IMG/VR virus record: IMGVR_UViG_3300044608_000137
Location: 1-30,390 of that record
DNA: 30,390 nucleotides
Strand: one strand, 5' to 3'
From: a virus
Position numbers and translations under genes: made by a program
Notes under the pieces: generated by a model
Told to the model about the DNA's origin: nothing
The model's input: only the letters and a program-made list of their open reading frames with translations
The model's database searches: none
Shown here: positions 8,031 to 15,079 of the stretch, one piece after another
Layout of the letters: every line of letters starts with the position of its first letter
Position numbering within the stretch: the stretch's first letter is position 1

Positions 8031-9777
8031 TCTACACATATTAAATTTAGCAAAATACGAAGCGCCTATCATTGAGGAATCAAAGAAGAATGAATGGGTA
8101 ACGTATGGAGAAAATAACTCTTATTATCAGTTCTTAATTGATAGATATAAAAACTCTACTACCAATAACGCTATTATAAACAATATTAGCCGTTTGGTAT
8201 ATGGCAAAGGTTTAAGCGCAGTAGATGCTTCAAGAAAGCCTAACGAGTACGCTCAAATGATGGCTATGATTAACGCAGACGATATGCGTAAAGTAGTATT
8301 AGATTTTGAGATGTTGGGACAAGCAGCGTTTCAAGTACATTATTCTAAAGATAGAAGCAAAGTATTAAAGGCGTATCATATTCCTGTGCATCTTTTAGCA
8401 CCTGAGAAGTGCAATAAAGACGGACAAATCGAAGCCTATTACTATTCTGATAATTGGGAAGATTTAAGAAACTACGCACCTAAGAGAATTCCTGCATTTG
8501 GATTTGGTAATGAGCAAGTAGAAATAATGTTCATTCAGCCTTATTCGGTAGGGATGAAATATTTTAGCTATGTAGATTATCAAGGTGGCATCCCTTACAC
8601 AGTATTAGAAGAAGAGATTTCAAGCTATTTAATTTCTGAGGTTCAGTCTTCATTTAGTTCACGTACGGTAGTAAACTTCAATAATGGACAACCAACTCCA
8701 GAGGAGCAAGATATTATTTCTTCTAAGGTTATGTCTAAACTTACAGGCGCAAATGGTCAACGAGTAATCGTAGCATTTAATAACAACGCTGAAAGTAAGA
8801 CTACAATAGATTCTATTCCTGTAGACAATGCACCCGATTTATACAATCAGTTAAGTGACGAATGTATGCGTAAGATTATGTTATCGCATAACGTTACAAG
8901 TCCTTTGCTTTTCGGTATTGCTTCAACAAATGGATTTAGTTCAAATGCAGATGAGTTACAAAATAGCTTTGTGTTATTTGATAACTTAGTTGTAAGACCA
9001 AAACAAGAAATATTGCTTAGTGCTATTGATAGAATGTTAGCAGTTAACGGAATCAGTCTTAACCTATTCTTTAGAACTCTTAAACCACTTGAATTTACAG
9101 ATTTAGAGAATGCTCAAACTGAAGAGCAAGTAGCAGAAGAAACAGGAACACAGTTAAGTTCACAAGACGATTTGATATCGAATGCTTTAATTGAAAAAGG
9201 AGAAGAACCTAACCAAAATTGGCTTCTAATAGACGAATACGAGGTAGAATATGATAATGACGATAAAGAGAATGAAATGCTTTTAAATGGCGTTAAATTG
9301 TCTTTATTTGATAAGATAGTAAACTTAGTTAGTACAGGAACTGCAAGACCTAATTCTAAATCGTCACAAGACGAAATTATAGATGGTGTTAAGTTTATTA
9401 CTCGTTACGTTTATGCTGGAGATACTACAGAAAAAAGTAGAAAGTTCTGTAAAAATATGATTGCAGCTAATAAAATTTACAGAAAAGAAGATATCATACA
9501 AATGAATAACCAGATAGTTAATGCAGGATGGGGACCGAGAGGAACTAATACTTATGACATTTGGTTTTACAAAGGTGGTGGTGCTTGTCATCACAGATGG
9601 AATAAAAGAGTATACGCAAGTTTTGAAGGTGTGGGAATAGATGTAAACAATCCTAACGCACGAATTATAGCGGGTAAAAAAGCAGAAGAATTCGGTTATG
9701 TAATTAAGAATCCATCTTTAGTATCTACAAGGCCTATAGATATGCCTAACAAAGGATTTTTACCAAAAGAAAATTAA
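8023..9777 (+). CDS. Portal protein with a C-terminal extension domain
   Basis: This 584-residue protein has a portal-like first part (about 1-360). It carries NNISRLVYGKGLSAVDA near residue 55, the SYLISEVQSSFSSRTVVNF stem-like helix region, and the LSDECMRKIMLSHNVTSPLLFG stretch typical of SPP1/HK97-type portals. The portal is the dodecameric ring through which DNA is packaged and ejected. A linker rich in Glu/Gln (about 365-420) leads into a C-terminal domain (about 425-584) with SRKFCKNMIAANKIYRKEDI, GPRGTNTYDIWFYKGGGAC and HHRWNKRVY. That domain looks like the head-morphogenesis (MuF-type) or minor-capsid module that other phages encode as a separate gene after the portal. Conserved Cys and His residues in it may bind metal. 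The portal identity is strong; the fusion reading is inferred. Confidence 0.8.
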   Translation: MSNLHILNLAKYEAPIIEESKKNEWVTYGENNSYYQFLIDRYKNSTTNNAIINNISRLVYGKGLSAVDASRKPNEYAQMMAMINADDMRKVVLDFEMLGQAAFQVHYSKDRSKVLKAYHIPVHLLAPEKCNKDGQIEAYYYSDNWEDLRNYAPKRIPAFGFGNEQVEIMFIQPYSVGMKYFSYVDYQGGIPYTVLEEEISSYLISEVQSSFSSRTVVNFNNGQPTPEEQDIISSKVMSKLTGANGQRVIVAFNNNAESKTTIDSIPVDNAPDLYNQLSDECMRKIMLSHNVTSPLLFGIASTNGFSSNADELQNSFVLFDNLVVRPKQEILLSAIDRMLAVNGISLNLFFRTLKPLEFTDLENAQTEEQVAEETGTQLSSQDDLISNALIEKGEEPNQNWLLIDEYEVEYDNDDKENEMLLNGVKLSLFDKIVNLVSTGTARPNSKSSQDEIIDGVKFITRYVYAGDTTEKSRKFCKNMIAANKIYRKEDIIQMNNQIVNAGWGPRGTNTYDIWFYKGGGACHHRWNKRVYASFEGVGIDVNNPNARIIAGKKAEEFGYVIKNPSLVSTRPIDMPNKGFLPKEN

Positions 9778-9780
9778 ACA

Positions 9781-10515
9781 ATGGCGGAAGCACTTTTAAT
9801 ATCGAGAACAGACTTAGTTAAATTTACTGCGGTAAATGGCAATGTAGATACAGATAAATTTATTCAGTTTATCAAAATAGCGCAGGATGTACACATACAA
9901 ACTATGTTAGGTACAGACTTGTTAAATAGAATTAAAGCTGAAATTACTTTAGCTACGTCAGGAATCCCAACGGCAATAACTGTAACAAATCAAGGAACAG
10001 GTTATACAACGGGAACAGACAGAAGTACAACAAGCGCAACGGGAACGGGTTTAAAATTAAATATTACTGCTGCGGCAGGCTTAATTACAAACGCTACAAT
10101 AAACACGGCAGGAACGGGTTATAAAGTTGGAAATACTGCAACGGTAGCAGGTGGTACAAATGGAGCGGTAACAATCAGTTCAATCTATACAATACCAAGT
10201 GCGTATAACAATCTTTTAATTGACTATATAAAGCCTATGCTTATACATTGGGCAATGGTAGAATATTTACCTTTTGCAGCTTACACGATTGCTAACAAAG
10301 GAGTATATAAACACGATTCCGAAAACGCTACTACAGTAGAAAAAAACGAAGTAGATTTCTTAGTAGAAAAGCAACGACAAATAGCACAACACTATACGCA
10401 AAGATTTGTAGACTACATTAATTTTAACACGGCATCTTTCCCTGAGTATAATTCTAATTCAAATGGTGATATGTACCCACGAGGAGAGAATAACTTAAAT
10501 GGGTGGTATTTATGA
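9781..10515 (+). CDS. Head-tail connector with inserted beta-repeat domain
   Basis: The helical N-terminal part (1-58, with ISRTDLVKFTAVNGNVDTDK) and C-terminal part (about 138-244, with YIKPMLIHWAMVEYLPFAAY) together match the small alpha-helical head-tail connector (adaptor) of Bacteroidota phages, which binds the portal ring. Between them lies a Thr/Gly/Ala-rich segment (about 60-137) with a doubled motif VTNQGTGYTTG and INTAGTGYKVG. This looks like the GTGY-type beta repeats found on phage fibres and other virion surfaces. The usual connector lacks it, so the protein is longer than the family norm. The insert sits where two helices would be joined by a loop, so the core fold can stay intact and the insert can project outward. 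It starts 3 bases after the portal stop. Confidence 0.75.
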   Translation: MAEALLISRTDLVKFTAVNGNVDTDKFIQFIKIAQDVHIQTMLGTDLLNRIKAEITLATSGIPTAITVTNQGTGYTTGTDRSTTSATGTGLKLNITAAAGLITNATINTAGTGYKVGNTATVAGGTNGAVTISSIYTIPSAYNNLLIDYIKPMLIHWAMVEYLPFAAYTIANKGVYKHDSENATTVEKNEVDFLVEKQRQIAQHYTQRFVDYINFNTASFPEYNSNSNGDMYPRGENNLNGWYL

Positions 10516-10619
10516 AGAAGTACAAGGTAAAAGAAAACAATATACAAAAGTTAAAGTTATACTTAAAGAAAGTAGAGAAAGATGGCGAACACAATAGGAT
10601 GGGGACAAGGCGTTCTTAA
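10512..10619 (+). CDS. Possible 35-aa basic micro-ORF
   Basis: The ATG overlaps the connector stop (ATGA) and the frame runs 35 codons, overlapping the next gene by 38 bases. The product (MKKYKVKENNIQKLKLYLKK...) is Lys-rich and helical. Coupling to the upstream stop is the only support. It could equally be a spacer that carries ribosomes to the 10582 start. Confidence 0.35.
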   Translation: MKKYKVKENNIQKLKLYLKKVEKDGEHNRMGTRRS

Positions 10620-10806
10620 CACGATTAGTTGGGGAGCAGATGGAAGCAGCGGTGGTTTAGAGACTACTAATTTACTTGCTGAGAATTCTGATTTCTTTGT
10701 TACAGAAGCAGAGGACTTTCTTATAGACGAGACATTATTTAATAGCGGTGGATTTGGAGCAGTTTATGACGTTTCTTATTCAGGCGAAACATTATTAGAA
10801 CGATAA
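10582..10806 (+). CDS. Small Gly/Trp-rich virion protein, 74 aa
   Basis: This 74-residue protein begins with repeated IGWGQG / ISWGADG units and ends YDVSYSGETLLER. Short IGWG-repeat proteins of this kind are common just before the tail fibre gene in Bacteroidota phages, by my recollection. A tail tip or fibre attachment role is plausible. It is followed 10 bases later by the fibre gene. Confidence 0.6.
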   Translation: MANTIGWGQGVLNTISWGADGSSGGLETTNLLAENSDFFVTEAEDFLIDETLFNSGGFGAVYDVSYSGETLLER

Positions 10807-10816
10807 AAAATACAAA

Positions 10817-12163
10817 ATGGCAGAGAAGAAAATAAGTGAACTAACGGCTAAAGGAGCAACGGTTGCAGACACGGATTTAATGGTTATATCTGAGGTTAGC
10901 GGTGCATCGTATGTTACTAAGAGAGTTACAGGAGCAAACGTTAAAGCATTGGTAACTGATGCCAATATGACTACTTCAGACATTACTACAAATGATGTAA
11001 GTACGGCTAAACACGGATTTGCACCAAAAGCACCAAATGATACTACAAAGTTTTTAAGAGGTGATGGAACGTGGGCGGTGCCAGCATCAGGAGGATTAAC
11101 AGAATTCACCGAAGCAGAGAACACTTCTACACCAAACGCTACTGTACCAGTTAATTCATTAACACCAGTAACGGCTGCAACGAATGCAGACTTTGCTATT
11201 GTACCTAAAGGCAATGGAGCATTACTTGCAGATATTCCTGACAATTTAGGTGCTGGAGGAAATAAAAGAGGTGCATATGCGACAGATTGGTCAAGGATTA
11301 GGTCTAATTTTGACCCAGCTGCTGTAGCAAGTGGAACCAATTCAACTGTATCAGGAGGAGAGAATAATAGAGCAAGTGGAAGCAATAGTACAGTAATCGG
11401 TGGAATAAATAATATTTCTTCAAATAGTGCCTCTATCTCTGGTGGAACAGCAAGTACTGCTTCGGGAGACACTTCAGTAGCATTAGGGAACGCAAGTGCT
11501 TCAGGTCAATATTCTACAGCAATTGGTTATCAAAACGGATCAAGTGGGACATCTGCTACTTCTTTAGGTAGAGCAAATACAAGTTCAGGAACTGCTTCAT
11601 TTTCAGCAGGGCAATCAAATACAGCAAGCGGAAACTATTCTGTTGCTTTAGGTGAGTTTAATACTGCAAATGGTTCATATTCAAACGCACAAGGTTATCA
11701 ATCTCACGTATTTGGGATATATGGTAGACAATCTTATGCAAGCGGTCAAGAATCAACAGCTGGTGACTCTCAAGCATCTAAATTTATATTAAGAGAAAGA
11801 ACTACAAACGACACAGCTACAACTTTAACATCAGATTCAGCTGGAGCAGGAACAACAAACCAAGTAATTTTATCTAATCAATCAGCATATAGATTCAAAG
11901 GCAGCATTGTAGGAAAGCAATCAGGTAGTGTAAACGCAGCGGTTTGGGATATAGACGGATTTATTGTAAGGGGAGCAAATGCAGCAGCTACTACATTAAA
12001 TGTTTCAAACGTTACATTAGTTCAAAATACTCCTGCTTGGGGTACACCAACACTAGCAGCAGATACAACTAACGGAGGTCTTAGAGTACAAGTAACGGGT
12101 GCATCAGCAACTAATATTCAATGGACTGCGGTTATAGAAACAACAGAAGTAATTTACGCTTAA
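10817..12163 (+). CDS. Tail fibre with trimeric-adhesin-head (Hep_Hag-like) repeats
   Basis: This 448-residue protein is the best receptor-binding candidate. The N-terminus (1-45, KISELTAKGATVADTDLMVI) is the attachment segment seen in many Bacteroidota phage fibres. Then comes the fibre motif NDTTKFLRGDGTWAVP (about 74-89). Residues about 168-312 form a run of roughly 14-residue repeats of the type SxAxGxxNxAxG (for example SVALGNASASG, STAIGYQNGSSG, SVALGEFNTANG). This is the left-handed parallel beta-roll pattern of YadA-like trimeric autotransporter heads (Pfam Hep_Hag). A beta-rich C-terminal domain (about 320-448) ends in WTAVIETTEVIYA. A trimeric fibre that binds the host surface is inferred. 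Two small genes of the fibre region flank it. Confidence 0.8.
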   Translation: MAEKKISELTAKGATVADTDLMVISEVSGASYVTKRVTGANVKALVTDANMTTSDITTNDVSTAKHGFAPKAPNDTTKFLRGDGTWAVPASGGLTEFTEAENTSTPNATVPVNSLTPVTAATNADFAIVPKGNGALLADIPDNLGAGGNKRGAYATDWSRIRSNFDPAAVASGTNSTVSGGENNRASGSNSTVIGGINNISSNSASISGGTASTASGDTSVALGNASASGQYSTAIGYQNGSSGTSATSLGRANTSSGTASFSAGQSNTASGNYSVALGEFNTANGSYSNAQGYQSHVFGIYGRQSYASGQESTAGDSQASKFILRERTTNDTATTLTSDSAGAGTTNQVILSNQSAYRFKGSIVGKQSGSVNAAVWDIDGFIVRGANAAATTLNVSNVTLVQNTPAWGTPTLAADTTNGGLRVQVTGASATNIQWTAVIETTEVIYA

Positions 12164-12172
12164 TTATAAACT

Positions 12173-12466
12173 ATGGCAATTTACAATACATTACACATAT
12201 TTGGGTACGGAGAGACTCAAGTAATTACAGATACAGAAAATAAGAAGGTAGCAACTGATTCAATTGTAGGAGTGCAGTTAGTAGTAGATGACCTTTACTC
12301 TAAGAAGCCATCTGACAATCCAGCAACAACTGAGTACAGAACAATCACTATCTTGAATGATATCTTTGCAGATTATTCAGATGAACAAGGCAATAGCTTT
12401 AGAGTTGACTATTCAGAACTGAATGCAGCACTTATTGATGCAGTAGTATTAGAAGTATTAAAATAA
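12173..12466 (+). CDS. Hypothetical protein downstream of the fibre, 97 aa
   Basis: This 97-residue protein (MAIYNTLHIFGYGETQVITD...) starts 9 bases after the fibre stop and is the last gene before the lysis block. It has alternating strands and an acidic C-terminal helix (ELNAALIDAVVLEVLK). I know no characterised relative. Its place suggests a fibre-associated or chaperone-like role. The inter-gene spacing and codon use match the neighbours, so it is likely real. Confidence 0.65.
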   Translation: MAIYNTLHIFGYGETQVITDTENKKVATDSIVGVQLVVDDLYSKKPSDNPATTEYRTITILNDIFADYSDEQGNSFRVDYSELNAALIDAVVLEVLK

Positions 12467-12472
12467 TCTATT

Positions 12473-12486
12473 GTTAAAATATTAAC
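12473..12486 (+). promoter_or_regulatory. Palindrome GTTAAAATATTAAC before the lysis genes
   Basis: This 14-base inverted repeat differs in one central base from the perfect palindrome at 7043-7056. Both stand in the short gap just before a start codon (7 bases here, 2 bases there). Two copies at two late gene starts suggest a shared binding site for a regulator or the phage sigma factor. AT-rich DNA makes chance partly credible. Confidence 0.4.
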
Positions 12487-12493
12487 TTTATAA

Positions 12494-12769
12494 ATGGCAC
12501 TAATACCTATAATAGAAGCTATAAAGAAACACGGGGTAATAGGTGTTTTAGTATTAGTAATATTCTTAATGTATAGCTTTTTTACTAAAAGATTTGAGGT
12601 TTTAGAATCTAAACTTGAAAGAGTAGAGTTAAAGTTGTACGATTGCTTAGAAGATAGAATACAAACAAGCAAAAGACAATTAGATAAACACATACAATTT
12701 AGCGAATTAATGGTAGGTATTTTACCTGATAAAAAGAAATATGGAACTAAAAGAAAGATGGCTATCTAA
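12494..12769 (+). CDS. Small membrane protein with coiled coil, holin-like, 91 aa
   Basis: One transmembrane segment (about residues 13-31, HGVIGVLVLVIFLMYSFF) is followed by a charged coiled coil (32-70, KRFEVLESKLERVELKL) and a basic tail. The N-in single-TM plan resembles BhlA-type holins or the inner-membrane spanin type. Its place, directly before a second membrane protein and the endolysin, supports a lysis role. The family is not certain. Confidence 0.6.
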   Translation: MALIPIIEAIKKHGVIGVLVLVIFLMYSFFTKRFEVLESKLERVELKLYDCLEDRIQTSKRQLDKHIQFSELMVGILPDKKKYGTKRKMAI

Positions 12770-12941
12770 AACTCCTAAGTTTTGGAAGAAAGTACAAAGA
12801 GTAGGTATCATTGCAGGAGCAGTAGGAGCAGCTATAATCGCAGCACCTGTAGCTTTACCTGCAGCATTAATTACGGCAAGTAGTTATTTGTTAGCAATCG
12901 GTGGAGTAACTGCTACACTATCACAACTTACTAAAGAGTAA
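12741..12941 (+). CDS. Second small membrane protein, putative holin, 66 aa
   Basis: A basic amphipathic N-terminus (MELKERWLSKTPKFWKKVQR) is followed by a long Ala/Gly/Val hydrophobic region (about 22-62) that could form two membrane helices joined by a Pro-containing turn. Small size, a two-helix hydrophobic core and the endolysin gene 16 bases downstream all fit a holin. It overlaps the previous gene by 29 bases, so the two are probably co-translated. Which of the two makes the lethal hole cannot be told from sequence. Confidence 0.6.
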   Translation: MELKERWLSKTPKFWKKVQRVGIIAGAVGAAIIAAPVALPAALITASSYLLAIGGVTATLSQLTKE

Positions 12942-12957
12942 CTTACCTAATAGTAAT

Positions 12958-13407
12958 ATGCAGTTAAGTAAGCATTTAAGTAGAGCAGAATTTGAGCGTT
13001 CAGATGCTGCTACAAACTACGGAATAAGCAATTCGATGAACTCTGGGCAACTTGCTAAAGCTATGGCATTAGCTATTAATTGTTTTGAGCCTATTAGAGA
13101 GCATTTAGGAAAGCCAATTAGAGTGAATAGTGGTTATCGTTCTCCTGCCGTAAATAAACGCATTGGGGGGGCGCTAACGTCTCAGCATAGTTTAGGCGAA
13201 GCAATAGATTTAGATTTACACGATAGAGATTTATTCGAGTGGATTATAGATAACGTTGTTTTCGACCAATTGATTTACGAAGCAGGAAATGATACTGAGG
13301 CAGCTTGGTTTCATATTTCCTACCGAGAAGGGCACAATCGTAAGCAAGTCTTACGAATGATAAAGAAAGGCGGAAAATCTACCTATATACCTTACAAACG
13401 CAAATAG
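12958..13407 (+). CDS. Peptidase M15 endolysin
   Basis: This 149-residue protein is a single M15-type (peptidase M15_3-like) catalytic domain, the D-Ala/L-Ala carboxypeptidase-like fold that cuts peptidoglycan cross-links. The motifs are RVNSGYRSPAVNKRIGG (55-71), SQHSLGEAIDLD (75-86) with zinc ligands H77 and D84, and WFHISY (117-122) with the third ligand H119. No signal peptide or cell-wall-binding domain is present, so it depends on the holin for release. The size is normal for Bacteroidota phage enzymes of this type. A terminator follows immediately, marking the end of the late region. Confidence 0.88.
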   Translation: MQLSKHLSRAEFERSDAATNYGISNSMNSGQLAKAMALAINCFEPIREHLGKPIRVNSGYRSPAVNKRIGGALTSQHSLGEAIDLDLHDRDLFEWIIDNVVFDQLIYEAGNDTEAAWFHISYREGHNRKQVLRMIKKGGKSTYIPYKRK

Positions 13408-13430
13408 AACCGAGTAACATCGGTTTTTTT
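13408..13430 (+). terminator. Rho-independent terminator after the endolysin
   Basis: AACCGA (13408-13413) pairs with TCGGTT (13420-13425) around a 6-base loop. The T-run spans 13424-13430. The stem starts right after the endolysin TAG and separates the lysis block from the exonuclease gene. Confidence 0.82.
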
Positions 13431-13443
13431 ATTCAAACTTATT

Positions 13444-14220
13444 ATGAGAAGACGTTTGTTTTTTGACATAGAAACATCATTTAATATTGGTATATTTTGG
13501 AGAAGTGGTTACAATCTTACAATACAACCAGAAGACATTATAAAAGAACGTGCTATAATTTGCGTGAGTTGGAAGTGGGAAGGTAAAGATGAGGTTCATA
13601 ATTTAACTTGGGATAAAAACCAATGCGATAAAAAACTTTTAAAAGATTTTGTTAAAATATTAAATCAAGCAGATGAAATAGTAGCGCATAATGGAGATAG
13701 ATTCGATATAAAATGGCTGCGTACAAGATGCTTAAAACATAAGATTGATATGTTTCCACAATACCAATCTATAGACACGCTTAAACACGCTAAAAGTCAG
13801 TTTAATTTCAATTCAAACAAGTTAGATTATATTGCTAAATTTCTCGGAGTTGGTGCTAAGCTGAAGCACGAAGGTATGGATATGTGGAAAGCTATCATTT
13901 TTAATAAAGATGCTGATGCATTAAAGCGAATGGTAGAGTATTGTGATATGGATGTTATTGTACTTGAAAAGGTTTACCACAAATTAGAACCATATACAAA
14001 GCAAAAAGTAAATTATGCGGTATTAAGAGGTGGAGAAAAGTTTGAATGCCCTAACTGTGGAAAGCTACCACACTATAAAAGTATGTACACAACTGCCGCA
14101 GGAACTATTCAACACAGAATGCAATGCTCAGACAGACAAATTTGCAATAAGAAGTTTACTATTAATAACAAAACTTATATTGGTTATTTACAATTTAAAC
14201 TGCGTAGTAATATAAAATAG
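13444..14220 (+). CDS. DEDD-type 3'-5' exonuclease (RNase H-like) with zinc ribbon
   Basis: This 258-residue protein has an RNase H-like exonuclease fold of the RNase_H_2/DnaQ type. FFDIETS carries D8 and E10, VAHNGDRFDIKWL carries D88, and EYCDMDVIVL gives Y166 and D170 in the YxxxD arrangement of DEDDy enzymes. The C-terminus adds a zinc-ribbon-like unit with CPNCG (C202, C205) and later C228 and C234. It should act on DNA ends during replication, recombination or host DNA turnover. The gene is isolated: a terminator ends 13 bases before its start and another follows its stop by about 50 bases. No promoter of the usual host type is visible in the small gap, so it may rely on readthrough or a non-canonical promoter. 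Confidence 0.78.
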   Translation: MRRRLFFDIETSFNIGIFWRSGYNLTIQPEDIIKERAIICVSWKWEGKDEVHNLTWDKNQCDKKLLKDFVKILNQADEIVAHNGDRFDIKWLRTRCLKHKIDMFPQYQSIDTLKHAKSQFNFNSNKLDYIAKFLGVGAKLKHEGMDMWKAIIFNKDADALKRMVEYCDMDVIVLEKVYHKLEPYTKQKVNYAVLRGGEKFECPNCGKLPHYKSMYTTAAGTIQHRMQCSDRQICNKKFTINNKTYIGYLQFKLRSNIK

Positions 14221-14272
14221 CTACCTTAGCAGAACTTTTTTCGTAAAGTACAATCTGTTTTGTTTAGGTAAG

Positions 14273-14309
14273 AAAGGGAGTTCAGAGATGTTCTCCCTTT
14301 GTTTTTTTT
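14273..14309 (+). terminator. Rho-independent terminator before the early promoter
   Basis: AAAGGGAG (14273-14280) pairs perfectly with CTCCCTTT (14293-14300) around a 12-base loop, followed by G and eight T (14302-14309). It isolates the early operon from upstream transcription. The remainder of the gene-free stretch 14221-14451 contains only this terminator, an A/T-rich spacer and the promoter at 14383. Confidence 0.87.
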
Positions 14310-14382
14310 ACATTCTACTTCCCTTTGTTTATAAGGCTTTCAAAAATAAATCAAAAAAAAAGTAAAAATAATTGTGTAAAAG

Positions 14383-14413
14383 TTTGGTAGTTATAAACAA
14401 TTGCGTACATTTG
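14383..14413 (+). promoter_or_regulatory. Early promoter of the Bacteroidota type
   Basis: TTTG (14383-14386), 19 bases, then TACATTTG (14406-14413) match the -33 TTTG and -7 TAnnTTTG consensus of the Bacteroidota primary sigma factor with ideal spacing. Transcription should start near 14418-14420 and run into the early operon. It lies right after a strong terminator. This is the best promoter in the window and the main evidence for the host phylum. Confidence 0.85.
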
Positions 14414-14451
14414 TAAGGTCAATAAGGCACAAAACAAAAAACAAAACAGAT

Positions 14452-14652
14452 ATGAAAACTCAAAAAAATAAAACAATATTTATCTTAGATACTTTCACAA
14501 ATGAGGTTATTTCATCAATGGTAATTAAGTCTGACTCATCTATCCCATTTTCTTTTAAGTGTGAGTTTGAAATGCTAAAAGAAAAGTTAGGTACTATTGT
14601 AGCAAAAGAATGGATAGAAGGAGAAGAAAAAGCTAAAAGAATTTTAAACTAA
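14452..14652 (+). CDS. First early gene, hypothetical, 66 aa
   Basis: This is the first gene after the early promoter, with an A-rich leader of about 33 bases and an ATG at 14452. Upstream in-frame codons exist but overlap the promoter, so they cannot be translated from it. The protein (MKTQKNKTIFILDTFTNEVI...) has a small beta-alpha pattern and the motif KEWIEGEEKAKRILN at its end. No family is recognised. First early genes often encode host-takeover factors, which is only a positional guess. Confidence 0.65.
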   Translation: MKTQKNKTIFILDTFTNEVISSMVIKSDSSIPFSFKCEFEMLKEKLGTIVAKEWIEGEEKAKRILN

Positions 14653-14662
14653 AATAAACCAA

Positions 14663-14687
14663 CGAGGGGTGCGACTCGGTAACGCAC
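14663..14687 (+). ncRNA. Compact H-type pseudoknot in the intergenic RNA
   Basis: CGAG (14663-14666) can pair with CTCG (14675-14678), and GTGCG (14669-14673) with CGCAC (14683-14687). The two helices cross in the classical H-type order with connecting loops of 2, 1 and 4 bases, which is sterically favourable. The stretch is GC-rich in an otherwise AT-rich region and ends 15 bases before the next ATG (14703). It may control translation of that gene, shield the mRNA, or be a small aptamer. No known family is recognised. Confidence 0.45.
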
Positions 14688-14702
14688 ACTAATACAAAAC
14701 AG

Positions 14703-14945
14703 ATGAAAAAACAGATTAAAGAAGCCTTAGAGCTTCACGCAAAAGCAAACGAATTGCTTTACTTATGCGAAGGAATGCAGAACCGAATAGATAATATGCT
14801 TCGGTACAATGCAGAGATAGCCATCCCTAACAACTTTCACGAGCATTCAGACAATGTTATTGATACCTGCCAACGTGGATTAGGTAGATTATGGAGAAGC
14901 TACCAGATAGTCATTGATAAACTTAAAAGCCTTGATGAGATATGA
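14703..14945 (+). CDS. Hypothetical helical early protein, 80 aa
   Basis: This 80-residue protein (MKKQIKEALELHAKANELLY...) is almost wholly helical, with two or three amphipathic segments. It is preceded by the compact pseudoknot and overlaps the next start by ATGA (14942-14945). It heads a train of five tiny, coupled ORFs. I recognise no family and infer no function. Confidence 0.65.
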   Translation: MKKQIKEALELHAKANELLYLCEGMQNRIDNMLRYNAEIAIPNNFHEHSDNVIDTCQRGLGRLWRSYQIVIDKLKSLDEI

Positions 14946-15079
14946 AAGAAGATTTAATAAAGTACGTTGAGCAATTGGAGATTGAGCGACAAGCAAACAC
15001 AGATGTTTATTCAGAAGAAACATTAAACAGATTAGATAATTTAATTAAAGAGTATCACAAACTAATATTGTCACTATGA
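14942..15079 (+). CDS. Hypothetical micro-protein, 45 aa
   Basis: This 45-residue frame (MKEDLIKYVEQLEIERQANT...) is coupled on both sides by ATGA overlaps (14942-14945 and 15076-15079). It is acidic and helical. The exact tiling of the space between two neighbours is strong evidence for translation despite its size. Function unknown. Confidence 0.65.
   Translation: MKEDLIKYVEQLEIERQANTDVYSEETLNRLDNLIKEYHKLILSL

Noticed and set aside
10795-11472. Long open frame of 225 codons on the minus strand
   Set aside because: It is the antisense of the repetitive fibre gene. The low-complexity repeats avoid stops in this frame, and the product is an unstructured Ala/Val/Pro-rich chain without a family.
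13651-13664. Third copy of the late palindrome (GTTAAAATATTAAA)
   Set aside because: It encodes conserved-looking residues VKILN within the exonuclease and its last base breaks the symmetry.
14030-14215. Plus-strand frame of 61 codons inside the exonuclease gene
   Set aside because: It lies wholly within the zinc-ribbon part of the exonuclease in another frame; the Cys motifs of the exonuclease frame are the coding ones.
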